A stretch of DNA of 64,000 bases from contig NC_020291.1 of the NCBI RefSeq assembly GCF_000340885.1, positions 6,015,501 through 6,079,500 on the forward strand, in the 5' to 3' direction. Positions 46,383 through 55,290 of the stretch are shown in pieces (within the stretch, counting starts at the first letter, position 1; every line of letters begins with the position of its first letter). Source of the DNA: Clostridium saccharoperbutylacetonicum N1-4(HMT). GTDB lineage: Bacteria > Bacillota > Clostridia > Clostridiales > Clostridiaceae. Under the pieces are notes generated by a model, which saw nothing but the letters and a program-made list of their open reading frames with translations, was not told the DNA's origin and did not search any database. Made by a program: the position numbers and the translations under genes.

Positions 46383-47573
46383 TTATTCAGTCCAAGCTCC
46401 ATCTGCCCCTAATTTATATCCTCCTATTGTAGTATTACTTGCCATAGCTCCATTACTATTTAAATAATAATACTTTCCATCAATATCTTTCATCCAGCCA
46501 ATCTGCATTATTCCCTGTTCATCAAAATGATGCCAAATTCCATTTATCTTCTGCCAACCTATTTTTTTAATGCCATCTTGACCAAAATAATACCACAACC
46601 CATCTACATTTAATAAATCTGTTGCTCTATTTCCTTCAGCATCTACATAATAATTTTGGACCCATTTATTCTTCACTATATTTCCCGATTCATCATTATA
46701 CTGCCACTTTCCATTAGTCTGTACCCATGAACCTTTTATATTATTATCTGCTTGATTATTATTAGAGATAGCAATTCCAGTATTAGTTCCTCTAAAAACA
46801 TTTAAAGTATAGGTTCTTGAATTGTCTGAATCATCTTCCACATAAATTTCTATTTTATTATTACCTTTATTTAACGAAACCTTTTCTTTATATTTATCAT
46901 CTTCATCAACTTTTGTTCCATCTATTTTAACTTTATAATTATCATACTCATTACTATCACTATCTGGCCTAGCTCCTATTGTTATCTCATTAATATCATC
47001 TGGAACATTTACATTGTAATTATATGTTGTTTTTGAAAAATTTACATCTCCATAACTAACAGTAATATCTTTTAAATAAACATTGTCATTTTCACTATCA
47101 CTTGAGCCTAAATATTTCACCTTAATTCTATATTCACTTGCAATATTATCTTTATCACTATATTTAACAGCTCCAGGATTTTGGCTATATATTCTCACAA
47201 CAATAGTTGTTGTATCTGATAAACTTATACCACCACCTTCTCTTGTTCCCCTAGTTGAACTTGAAGTTCCATCAAATATTCTTACATTATCTGAATCTAC
47301 ACCACTTACATCAACTTGAACCTTACTTAAAGATGTTTTGGCATAATAAGTTCCAGGTTCCTTAACTTCACTAACCGTGTCATCATAATCATTATCTGAA
47401 TAAAGACTTAATGAATTTCCACCAGATGCCTTTAATCTTATATTTGTTACTCCATCAGTTGTATTAGCATAAGCTTTTGTATCCATGAAATTTAAATTTA
47501 TTGCTGGTGATAATACATTAAGAATTCCTAAAATGAGCGCTAGCGATATTATCTTTTTTATATTTTTATTCAT
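46383..47573 (-). CDS. Surface protein: cadherin-like beta-sandwich plus cell-wall-binding repeats (paralogue 1)
   Basis: 396 residues from the ATG at 47573 with AAAGGAGG upstream. Signal peptide to about residue 36 (TKAYA). An N-terminal beta domain ending EYRIKVKYLG is followed by a cadherin-like domain (VYLKDITVSYGDVNFSKTTY to SRTYTLNVFRG) and five to six cell-wall-binding repeats (GLWYYFGQDGIKKIGWQKIN) ending GYKLGADGAWTE. It binds the wall and probably displays the beta domains. First (most downstream) of five tandem paralogues; each has its own ribosome site, and terminators lie after some of them. Confidence 0.88.
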   Translation of the reverse strand: MNKNIKKIISLALILGILNVLSPAINLNFMDTKAYANTTDGVTNIRLKASGGNSLSLYSDNDYDDTVSEVKEPGTYYAKTSLSKVQVDVSGVDSDNVRIFDGTSSSTRGTREGGGISLSDTTTIVVRIYSQNPGAVKYSDKDNIASEYRIKVKYLGSSDSENDNVYLKDITVSYGDVNFSKTTYNYNVNVPDDINEITIGARPDSDSNEYDNYKVKIDGTKVDEDDKYKEKVSLNKGNNKIEIYVEDDSDNSRTYTLNVFRGTNTGIAISNNNQADNNIKGSWVQTNGKWQYNDESGNIVKNKWVQNYYVDAEGNRATDLLNVDGLWYYFGQDGIKKIGWQKINGIWHHFDEQGIMQIGWMKDIDGKYYYLNSNGAMASNTTIGGYKLGADGAWTE

Positions 47574-47677
47574 GTCATTTCCTCCTTTACAATTGTCAGC
47601 TATCAATAATCTTTATTCAATTTTCAATTAAAGAATTTATTTTCATTGATAATCAATCATTCCACATTGAAAATTTT

Positions 47678-48955
47678 CTACTTAATCCATGCTCCATTTG
47701 GACCTAATTTGTATTTTCCAACAGTCGTATTATATGCCATTGAACCATCATAACCTAAATAATAATATTTTCCTGTATTATCATCTAACATCCAGCCTGT
47801 TTTCATCATCCCAAAAGAGTCAAAATAATACCAATTACTTCCTACCTGCTGCCAACCTGTTTTTTTAGCTCCATCTACTCCAAAATAGTACCATATTCCA
47901 TTTATATTTAACCAATCTGTTGCCATATCACCATTATCCTGCAAGTAATAATTCCCCATCCAAGTTCTTTTTACTGGTTTTCCTGTTGTATCATTGTATT
48001 GCCATTTTCCATTAATTTGCACCCATTGATTAGCTTTAATAGTTGTTGCATTATCATTATTGGTTTTATCTACTGTTTGAGTAGTATTAGTATTTTGTGA
48101 ATCAGTTGAACTAGTTCCCCTGTTTATTATCAACGTATATTTTCTATAATAACTACTACCTTCATCTTTAATTTCTATTTCAAATTTATTCGTTCCCTTA
48201 TACAAATCCACATCTTTTTTATACTTATCGTCCTTGTCCACAAAATCTCCAGCAATATGGACAGAATAATCATCATTTTCAGGTTTTACTTTAATAGTTG
48301 CTTCATTTACACTAGTTGGTACATTGTAAGTGTATGTTATTTGTGATTTTACTAAAGGTATATCCTCGCCATTTACACTAAGCTTATCTAGATATATATC
48401 ATCATATGCCTTTGAATATTGGGAATCTGTAAGTTTATCATTTCCATCTCCTGAATATTCTACCTTAACCTTATATGTACTTAAAAGATCATATGTACTA
48501 TCCTCACTATATTTAACCTTATCGCCTGGATCTTCACCATATACTTTTATAATAAACATAGTAGTTGATGAAAAATCAGTAGATAATCTAAGATCAGTAT
48601 TTAAGGTTTTTCCCTTACCAGAATCTGAACTTCCTTTAAACACTCTAACATATTTTGAACTTACGCCACCTAAATCAAATCTAACAATACTTGTCGAAGA
48701 TTTAGCATAATATGTTTCATCTGCTTCTATATCCTCTGGATCTACCATTTGATTATTTTTATATTCTTTACTACTATATAGTTTTAACTCATCACCATCT
48801 GCATCTACTAATCCTACACTATCGAAATATTTATTTGAATTAGATGCTGCATATGCCTTTGTAGTTAATAAATTTATACTTGTTGCTGGCATACTTGCAC
48901 TAAATGCGCTAAATATAACTGCAATAGCTATTATCTTTTTTATGTTTTTATTCAT
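47678..48955 (-). CDS. Surface protein: cadherin-like plus cell-wall-binding repeats (paralogue 2)
   Basis: 425 residues, ATG at 48955. Signal peptide MNKNIKKIIAIAVIFSAF with cleavage after KAYA. N-terminal beta domain (VGLVDADGDELKLYSSKEYK to TYKVKVEYSG), cadherin-like domain (DIYLDKLSVNGEDIPLVKSQ to KYTLIINRG), a Ser/Thr/Asn linker (TSSTDSQNTNTTQTVDKTN), then repeats such as GIWYYFGVDGAKKTGWQQVG, ending GPNGAWIK. Closest in layout to the next paralogue. The linker is a plausible O-glycosylation site. Confidence 0.88.
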   Translation of the reverse strand: MNKNIKKIIAIAVIFSAFSASMPATSINLLTTKAYAASNSNKYFDSVGLVDADGDELKLYSSKEYKNNQMVDPEDIEADETYYAKSSTSIVRFDLGGVSSKYVRVFKGSSDSGKGKTLNTDLRLSTDFSSTTMFIIKVYGEDPGDKVKYSEDSTYDLLSTYKVKVEYSGDGNDKLTDSQYSKAYDDIYLDKLSVNGEDIPLVKSQITYTYNVPTSVNEATIKVKPENDDYSVHIAGDFVDKDDKYKKDVDLYKGTNKFEIEIKDEGSSYYRKYTLIINRGTSSTDSQNTNTTQTVDKTNNDNATTIKANQWVQINGKWQYNDTTGKPVKRTWMGNYYLQDNGDMATDWLNINGIWYYFGVDGAKKTGWQQVGSNWYYFDSFGMMKTGWMLDDNTGKYYYLGYDGSMAYNTTVGKYKLGPNGAWIK

Positions 48956-49321
48956 TTATATACTCCCCCTTAATAGTTGGTTTCAATTATCAATGATTAA
49001 TGGTCGATTTTTGACTCAAGCGATATTTAATCATTTTCATTGAAAATTATATTTCTAACATATTAGTCAAATTTTTACCTATATATATATTAACATTTAT
49101 TGTTCCATATTTTAATATATATTTTAATTTTTATAATTTAATTCTTTAATTCAATTATTAATTGTCAATTTTCAAATGTGAATTTTGTTAAATAGCTTTT
49201 ATTTCATATCAAGTTTTAGCTACTTTTAATTCTGCCCTTCATTTAATAAAAAGAACGCCCATTAACTAAGCGTTCTTCTTAAATTTCATTGCTTTACTAA
49301 TTTAATATTTATTTTTCTTAG
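48956..49321. other. Spacer with TCAATTN repeats and terminator
   Basis: It contains TCAATTATCAATGATTAATG near 48986, another repeat near 49157-49170 and the terminator of the upstream paralogue (49251-49277). The middle is AT-rich without recognisable features. Confidence 0.5.
49251..49277 (-). terminator. Terminator of paralogue 3
   Basis: AAGAACGC (49251-49258) pairs with GCGTTCTT (49270-49277), followed on the minus strand by TTTTATTAAAT. Confidence 0.8.
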
Positions 49322-50587
49322 TTATCTTCCTGTCCATGCTCCATCAGCCCCTAAAGTATATCCTTGTATTTTAGTACTATGAGCCATTGAGCCATCTCCA
49401 GGATTTAAGTAATAATATTTTCCATCTGTATGCTTCATCCAGCCTGTGAACATTTTTCCTTGTCCATCCAAGTAATACCAATTTCCTCTTACCATCTGCC
49501 AGCCTGTCTTTCTAGCTCCATCTGTTCCAAAGTAATACCATGCTCCATTAATTTGATACCAATCAGTAACCATATTTCCATAATCATTTACATAATAACT
49601 TTGTACCCAACTATTCTTTAATATTTTCCCGTTTGCATCTAAATATTGCCAATTAGCACCTACTTGCACCCATTGATTTACTTTTGTAGTTGTTGCATCG
49701 GTTGCTGTGTTTGGTTTTGAGTCAGCTTTAGTTGTAGAAGTTGTTGTAGTTGAATCATCTGAAGAACTTCCTCTATTTATATTTATTGTATATACTCTTT
49801 TATTACTATCTGAATCCTCAAGTTCGACCTTAAATTGGTTTTTACCTTGTTTTAAATCGACTGTTTTCTTAAACTTATCGCTACTATCTACTTCATCATC
49901 ATCAATTGTAACTGTATCTTCATCTTCATCTGGCGGTACTGCTTTAATAGTTGCTTCCTCTGTGTTACTATTAACATTATAATCATAAGTAGTTTTTGAA
50001 TCGGATAAGGAAACACTATCGCCATTAATAGAAAGTCTATCTAAATATATATCATCATAACTATCAGAATCATCACTATTATCAGATGTATCACTACTGT
50101 CAGCTGTGCATTTTATTTTAATTGTATAGTCATTTAATTTGTCATTTTCATCCTCATATCTTACATCACTACCTGGATCTTCACTATATATTCTTACAAT
50201 AAGCTTTGTAGTTCCAGATGAAAGACTTATATCACTGCTAATCTTTTTCCCTTTAGTTGAATCAGAATCATTTTTAAATACTCTTACATATTTTGACTTA
50301 ACTCCATCCACTTTTATAGTAATAGTATCAGATGACGTTTTAGCAAAATAGTCAGTATCAGGTTCTAAACTATCCGAATCTACTTTATCATCATAATTAC
50401 TACTATCATAAATTTTTATACTACCACCACTTGATGTTTCCAATTTTAAACTATCAAATGTGCTATCACTATTATCAGAAGCATATGCCTTTGCCATTAA
50501 TAAATTAGCACTTGTTGCTGGCGCTACTGCAGAAATAGTACCTACAGCCAACGCTAATGCAACTATTCTTTTTACATTTTTACTCAT
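49322..50587 (-). CDS. Surface protein: cadherin-like plus cell-wall-binding repeats (paralogue 3)
   Basis: 421 residues from the ATG at 50587 with GTGGAGGGAAGAAC upstream. Signal peptide ending AKAYA, N-terminal beta domain to NDYTIKIKC, a Ser/Asp-rich hinge (DSSDTSDNSDDSDSYDD), cadherin-like domain to RVYTININRG, a Ser/Thr-rich linker (SSDDSTTTTSTTKADSKP) and cell-wall repeats (GAWYYFGTDGARKTGWQMVR) ending LGADGAWTGR. Very acidic overall. Display role inferred from domains; no enzyme domain is present. Confidence 0.88.
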   Translation of the reverse strand: MSKNVKRIVALALAVGTISAVAPATSANLLMAKAYASDNSDSTFDSLKLETSSGGSIKIYDSSNYDDKVDSDSLEPDTDYFAKTSSDTITIKVDGVKSKYVRVFKNDSDSTKGKKISSDISLSSGTTKLIVRIYSEDPGSDVRYEDENDKLNDYTIKIKCTADSSDTSDNSDDSDSYDDIYLDRLSINGDSVSLSDSKTTYDYNVNSNTEEATIKAVPPDEDEDTVTIDDDEVDSSDKFKKTVDLKQGKNQFKVELEDSDSNKRVYTININRGSSSDDSTTTTSTTKADSKPNTATDATTTKVNQWVQVGANWQYLDANGKILKNSWVQSYYVNDYGNMVTDWYQINGAWYYFGTDGARKTGWQMVRGNWYYLDGQGKMFTGWMKHTDGKYYYLNPGDGSMAHSTKIQGYTLGADGAWTGR

Positions 50588-50608
50588 GTTCTTCCCTCCA
50601 CTTTTATT

Positions 50609-50680
50609 TGTCAATTGTCAATTATCAATGCTCATTGATCGCAACTTCAATTGATTATTGAGCATTGACAATTGATCATT
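50609..50680. repeat. TCAATTN repeat cluster with inverted halves
   Basis: TGTCAATTGTCAATTATCAA with GCTCATTGATC on one side and TTGAGCATTGACAATTGATC on the other. The halves are near reverse complements and would form a long imperfect hairpin between two paralogues. Confidence 0.7.
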
Positions 50681-50688
50681 TTTCCTTT

Positions 50689-51987
50689 CTACGCCATTGC
50701 TCCATTACTATCTAAGGTATTTCCCTCAACAACTGAATTTTTAACCATTTTCCCTGTTGAATCTAGGTAATACCATTTTCCATCTGAACTTTCAACCCAG
50801 CCAGTTTTCATTGCTCCGCTGCCATCTAAATAGTACCAATTTCCTGAAGAATCTCCTAACCATCCTAATTTCATTACTCCACTTACATCTAAGAAATACC
50901 ATTGACCTTTAACACTTACCCAGCCAGTTTGCATTTCACCATTATCATTAAAGTGATACCATTTGCCATTTTCTGAATACCAGCCTATAGTCCTATATCC
51001 ATTTTCATCTAAATGATATCTGATTCCAGTATTTGTATCAAACCACCATTGATTCTTCTTAACAGTTCCTGTACCATCTACATATCTCCATTTTCCATCA
51101 AATCTTTGCCATGCGTTAAGCTTATTTCCTTCAGTTTGTACTGTGAAAGTTTGTCCACTTGTAGTTGCTGTGTCTTTCTTTCCTCTATAAACATTTAGTG
51201 TATAAGTTTCATCTTCATCATCATGTTCAACATATATTGTTATTGTATTATTTCCTTTGTCCAATTTAACTGTATTTTCAAAATCATGATCTTTATCAAC
51301 AGATTCATCATTTATTTTTATATAATCTTCATCATCATCTGGCTCTGCTCTAACAGTTAATGTATCAACATTTTCATCCACATTTACACTATAATCTGTT
51401 TGACTTTTTGAAAAATCAATATGTCCATCACTTAAATGAATTCCATCTAAATAAGCATATTCTCTATCTTGTTCTGTATCAGATGATGTCGTTTCCTTTT
51501 TTACATGGATTATATAAGTCTTAACAGAATCACTTACATCTCCATTATTATAAGCTTCTTTGTAAGCATCTTCACTCTTATATGTTCTTAAGTAAATAGT
51601 TTTGTAATTTGAATTAAGTTTAATGTCATCTCCAACATCTTTTCCTTCCTCAGTTTTGCTACCTGAAGTAAATACCTTAACTACATATCCACTTCCTTTA
51701 ACTTCTGCTGCTATATTCAATACATTTATACCTTGAACTTCAGCATAATATTCATTTTTCGAAGTTAAATCTACCTCGTCTCCTGAGTAACTATCTCTAA
51801 GTTTAATTTCACTCTTTCCATTGTTCCAATTTAAAGTCAAAGAGCTTAATTCCCCAGTACTTGCAGCCTTATAAGTTACTGCATAAGCCTCTGTAGCTCC
51901 CATTTTAAAATTATTTGCTGGCAAAAAGCCTGAAACTGCACTAATTACTAGACTTGCAGCAATTATATATTTTATCTTTTTATGCAT
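50689..51987 (-). CDS. Surface protein: cadherin-like plus cell-wall-binding repeats (paralogue 4)
   Basis: 432 residues, ATG at 51987 after AAAGGAGGATATAC. Signal peptide to about residue 37, N-terminal beta domain (LSSLTLNWNNGKSEIKLRDS to TYIIHVKKE), cadherin-like domain (AYLDGIHLSDGHIDFSKSQ to DETYTLNVYRG), then seven cell-wall repeats (GKWRYVDGTGTVKKNQWW, GNWYYLDGSGAMKTGWVESS). More repeats than paralogues 1-3 and a shorter C-terminal end (LDSNGAMA). It has its own spacer with a likely TATAAT. Confidence 0.88.
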   Translation of the reverse strand: MHKKIKYIIAASLVISAVSGFLPANNFKMGATEAYAVTYKAASTGELSSLTLNWNNGKSEIKLRDSYSGDEVDLTSKNEYYAEVQGINVLNIAAEVKGSGYVVKVFTSGSKTEEGKDVGDDIKLNSNYKTIYLRTYKSEDAYKEAYNNGDVSDSVKTYIIHVKKETTSSDTEQDREYAYLDGIHLSDGHIDFSKSQTDYSVNVDENVDTLTVRAEPDDDEDYIKINDESVDKDHDFENTVKLDKGNNTITIYVEHDDEDETYTLNVYRGKKDTATTSGQTFTVQTEGNKLNAWQRFDGKWRYVDGTGTVKKNQWWFDTNTGIRYHLDENGYRTIGWYSENGKWYHFNDNGEMQTGWVSVKGQWYFLDVSGVMKLGWLGDSSGNWYYLDGSGAMKTGWVESSDGKWYYLDSTGKMVKNSVVEGNTLDSNGAMA

Positions 51988-52190
51988 GTATATCCTCCTT
52001 TAAAATCCTGATCAATTTATAATTTTTTAACTTTATTTTCTTTTTTAAAAATACTCTTTCCATCTTTTGTAGTTATGCTCTTTGTAATATTATTAACTTA
52101 ATCGAATGTACCAGAACAACCATCACCTTTTTACATGGTTTTAATTACTCTATACAATTATAGCATATTTTTTCTTAAATATAAATAAAA

Positions 52191-52229
52191 AACTATAGAG
52201 TATATTTATTCTAAGTATACTCTATAGTT
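52191..52229 (-). terminator. Bidirectional terminator downstream of paralogue 5
   Basis: AACTATAGAGTATA (52191-52204) pairs perfectly with TATACTCTATAGTT (52216-52229), 14 bp. TTTTTTATTTATA follows on the minus strand. Confidence 0.8.
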
Positions 52230-52300
52230 CTTAATTTTTCCTTATATAAATATTAATTTTTTATAAATATTCTGTTACAATGTTCAATAATCATAGATAT

Positions 52301-52350
52301 CTTGTTCCATTCTAACTTGTCAAATCGAAGATTGGAACAAGCTAGAATGG
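52301..52350. promoter_or_regulatory. Two overlapping, mutually exclusive hairpins
   Basis: Stem A: 52301-52309 with 52333-52341, 9 bp perfect. Stem B: 52307-52319 with 52338-52350, 13 bp with one mismatch. They share bases on both arms, so only one can form. The element lies in the 3' untranslated region of paralogue 5 on the minus strand, about 100 bases past its stop. A switch role is conjecture. Confidence 0.45.
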
Positions 52351-52451
52351 GTGCAAGCTTTCTCTTAGTGCTTTCAGCGAAATTTTCATAGTCCTGTATA
52401 ATACAAATGTATTTAATTTCGTGGAATCACCACATCAGTTTAAGCTATGTG

Positions 52452-54164
52452 CTAAAGTATTAGAACCCCACTTTCTGTGAATTTATATTCTTTATCATCT
52501 ATTTTCTTTGTTCCTGTTACCATTGCTCCATCATAATCTAAATAATATTTTGAATTAGCATATACTACCCAGCCTTTTTGCATATATCCATTTTCATCAA
52601 AATAGTACCACTTATTATCTAATTGTAACCAGCCTGTCCTCATTGAACCATCATCATTTAAATAGTAAGTATGTTCAACGTTAGTTGTTTTATCTCCTTC
52701 TTGAACTGCAGCTGTTTCTTTATACCAGCCTGTCTTCATATCACCATTTGTTTTATCTAGCATGTACCATTGTTCTTTATTTTTCTGCCAGCCTGTTAAC
52801 ATTACACCATTGTTGTCAAACAAATACCATAAATTATTAACTTTAAACCAATCTGTTTGTCTAACTCCACTATCATTTAAATAATAATATATCTTTTTTT
52901 CATTATCAAATAACCATTTATTCTTGTATTCAGTTCCATTTTCATCATAATATTTATATCCTGCATCTGTTTTTACCCAGCCATTTTTTTTACCATTTGT
53001 TTGTTCTTGATCTTTATCTGTATTTTGTGTATCTTGAACTTTTCCTCTATTTACAGTTAATGTGTAAGTTCTCTCTTTATCATTCACTTCGTCTTTTACT
53101 ATTACTTTAATTTCATTTTTGCCCTTTTCTAAAGAAACTTTATCTTGATAATCATCTTTTTCCTTAACTTGGTCACCATTAATAGTAACTACATCATTAT
53201 CATCTTCAGGCTGTGCAGTTATTTTTAATTTACTTACAGATTCATCTAAATCTACAGTATAAGAATTTGTATCTTTCGAAAAATCAATACTTCCATTATC
53301 TAAAGTGATGTTATCTAAATATATATTATCTTGAGCATTTGAAGCATCACCTCTAGTGACAGTTAAAGTATAAGTTCTTTGATTATCCTTACTATCAGTA
53401 ACTTTAATTTTTATGTCATTTTTACCTTCATCTAAATCTATTGCTTTCTTATATCTATCATTAGAATCAACTACTGCTCCATTTATTCTAACTCTATCAT
53501 TGCTATTTTCTGGCTCAGCTGTAACATTAATATGATCAACATCTTTTGCTACTGTCAAATCATATGAACTTTTTTCCTTTAAAAAACTTATGCTTCCTTT
53601 ACTAACATCAAGTTTTGATAAAAATATAGAATCTTGATCTCCATCTTCAAAAGAACTTTCAGTAGTCTTTCTTATATTCAATCTATATTCTTGTTCACAG
53701 TTTCCAACATTCTTATCAACATCTTTGGCTTTTCTAAAAGCTGATTTATCTTCATAAGTTCTTACATAAATAGTTGAATCGCCTTTTCCAATTAAAATTT
53801 TATCTCCTGGATCATAAGCTGTTGCATCAGATTTATCAGAAGTAAATATTTTAACTACGTAGTCACTACCTTCAACATCTGCATCTATTTTTATTCCATC
53901 ACTTTTATCAGTTTGTTTAATATAATATTCAGTTTCATCACTTAACTTAACTTTATCTCCATTATATCCATCTAGTAAATCCAAAGACTTTCCATCTAAA
54001 GTTTTTACTTTAATTGATTTCAACTGTCCATCATCTGGAGAATATGAAGCTGCATAAACTTGTTGTACTTCCATCAAATATTTATTCATTGTTGTAGGTA
54101 AAATTGTTGCAGTTGCATTAACAATAAGTGTAAGTGCAATTATACGTTTTATATTTTTATTCAT
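52452..54164 (-). CDS. Surface protein: two cadherin-like domains plus cell-wall-binding repeats (paralogue 5)
   Basis: 570 residues, ATG at 54164 after AGGAGGAAATTAA. Signal peptide to about residue 38 (QVYA), N-terminal beta domain to QEYRLNIRKT, then two cadherin-like domains in tandem (IFLSKLDVSKGSISFLKEKS to RTYTLTVTRG; IYLDNITLDNGSIDFSKDTN to RTYTLTVNRG), and about nine cell-wall repeats. The last repeat diverges (KKIDDKEYKFTESGVLIL). The extra domain marks an internal duplication. It is the first of the five in transcription order. Confidence 0.88.
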   Translation of the reverse strand: MNKNIKRIIALTLIVNATATILPTTMNKYLMEVQQVYAASYSPDDGQLKSIKVKTLDGKSLDLLDGYNGDKVKLSDETEYYIKQTDKSDGIKIDADVEGSDYVVKIFTSDKSDATAYDPGDKILIGKGDSTIYVRTYEDKSAFRKAKDVDKNVGNCEQEYRLNIRKTTESSFEDGDQDSIFLSKLDVSKGSISFLKEKSSYDLTVAKDVDHINVTAEPENSNDRVRINGAVVDSNDRYKKAIDLDEGKNDIKIKVTDSKDNQRTYTLTVTRGDASNAQDNIYLDNITLDNGSIDFSKDTNSYTVDLDESVSKLKITAQPEDDNDVVTINGDQVKEKDDYQDKVSLEKGKNEIKVIVKDEVNDKERTYTLTVNRGKVQDTQNTDKDQEQTNGKKNGWVKTDAGYKYYDENGTEYKNKWLFDNEKKIYYYLNDSGVRQTDWFKVNNLWYLFDNNGVMLTGWQKNKEQWYMLDKTNGDMKTGWYKETAAVQEGDKTTNVEHTYYLNDDGSMRTGWLQLDNKWYYFDENGYMQKGWVVYANSKYYLDYDGAMVTGTKKIDDKEYKFTESGVLIL

Positions 54165-54597
54165 TTAATTTCCTCCTGATTCGTTCCAAATTGAATTCAT
54201 CTATGCTGCAATTTTCAATGATTAATTGTCAATTATAAATACTCCATTGCATATATCCTGCATTAGCATATGATCAATTATTAAATGTCAATTATCACTG
54301 ATTAATTTTTGTGATTAAAATTTGGTTGTATAGTTTTTAAAATCATTTTTTAATTTGTTTAAATGCTTGGGTTTAGAAATTTAAATTGCACCATATGTAA
54401 TTATTTTACCACTATTTCAATATAAAATCTAAATATTTCTAGCATTAATGGTCTTCTTTTTTCAAATAATAAGATATAAACTAATCAATTGTCACTTTTC
54501 AGAGCCAAATTGTCAGGTTTTGCGTTCATTGATTAGTAACTTTTACTTTTTATTAAATTTTAATTATTAAAAATTAAACTTAGGAGGAGTGTTTATT
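54165..54597. other. Divergent spacer with TCAATTN repeats
   Basis: TCAATTN copies run from 54208 to 54308 in both directions. The rest is AT-rich and must hold promoters for paralogue 5 and for the small plus-strand genes; no clear -35/-10 pair was picked. Confidence 0.5.
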
Positions 54598-54804
54598 ATG
54601 AGTAAAGAAAAAGTTTCTTATGAAGAACCTAACTATGATATGGATAAATTAACAGATCCTCACCCATCATCACCAGATGCTTCTGATATGGAAAAAATCA
54701 AAAAGATGTATTTGCCAACTTCAAAAGCTGATAACAAACCAAGTGAAGAAAGCATAGAACGTGCAAATAACTTAAATTATTCTAAGCCTGGTTCATTAAT
54801 TTGA
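54598..54804 (+). CDS. Small acidic protein, paralogue of the next gene
   Basis: 68 residues from the ATG at 54598, with AGGAGG ten bases upstream. It starts MSKEKVSYEEPNYDMDKLTD and contains KMYLPTSKADNKPSEESIER, then ANNLNYSKPGSLI. No signal peptide or membrane helix. The next gene shares MSKEK, a YLP(T/K) motif and a PS-x-(E/D)-x-(I/V)-E-x-A pattern. A weak resemblance to the small clostridial DUF3787 proteins is possible. Function unknown. Confidence 0.75.
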   Translation: MSKEKVSYEEPNYDMDKLTDPHPSSPDASDMEKIKKMYLPTSKADNKPSEESIERANNLNYSKPGSLI

Positions 54805-54849
54805 TGCAATTGTCAATTTTATATTCTAAATACAAGGAGTGATTATAAT

Positions 54850-55104
54850 ATGAGTAAAGAAAAAGAAGTTCCATGTACCTCTGATGTAAGAGATGATAGC
54901 AGTAAAGCTTTTACTAATCCATATCTTCCAAAGATGAGGACTAATTACCATCCAAGTCAAGATGATGTGGAAAGTGCAACTGGAGTAGATTTTCCTGTAA
55001 ATATGCCAAATCCAGCAACAGATGCTATTGTTGCAAACAATATATCAAATCAGGAATTTGACTATACTCAAGACATGCTTTTGCCTGATGATGATTTATT
55101 CTGA
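54850..55104 (+). CDS. Small acidic protein, paralogue of the previous gene
   Basis: 84 residues, ATG at 54850 with AAGGAG upstream. MSKEKEVPCTSDVRDDSSKA, then NPYLPKMRTNYHPSQDDVES and an acidic C-terminus DYTQDMLLPDDDLF. Shares the MSKEK start and YLP...PSxxDVExA block with the gene 45 bases upstream; the C-terminal 35 residues are unique. The two are most likely cotranscribed and are followed by a shared terminator. Soluble and cytoplasmic by composition. Family unknown. Confidence 0.78.
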   Translation: MSKEKEVPCTSDVRDDSSKAFTNPYLPKMRTNYHPSQDDVESATGVDFPVNMPNPATDAIVANNISNQEFDYTQDMLLPDDDLF

Positions 55105-55240
55105 GGCAATTATCAATTATTGATAGTCAATTTTAATTTTGGTGAATAGTTTTTTTAATTTTGGTAAGAATATTATCTGTACCCCATAATACTCAGGCAC
55201 TAAAGTTTTTCATTTTAATTTAGTGCTTATTTCCAAAAGA

Positions 55241-55275
55241 AAAGCTCCCATAAATTCAACTCTTATGGGAGCTTT
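55241..55275. terminator. Strong bidirectional terminator between converging genes
   Basis: AAAGCTCCCATAA (55241-55253) and TTATGGGAGCTTT (55263-55275) form a perfect 13-bp stem. It serves the small plus-strand genes and the minus-strand YitT gene. Confidence 0.9.
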
Positions 55276-55290
55276 CGTTTTGTTTATAAT

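Larger units (their letters stand above)
51988..52451. other. Spacer with terminator and alternative hairpins
   Basis: It contains a TATAAT 160-170 bases upstream of paralogue 4, the terminator at 52191-52229 and the paired alternative stems at 52301-52350. TATAATACAAATG near 52396 resembles the 44.9-45.0 kb repeat core. No gene was seen. Confidence 0.5.
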
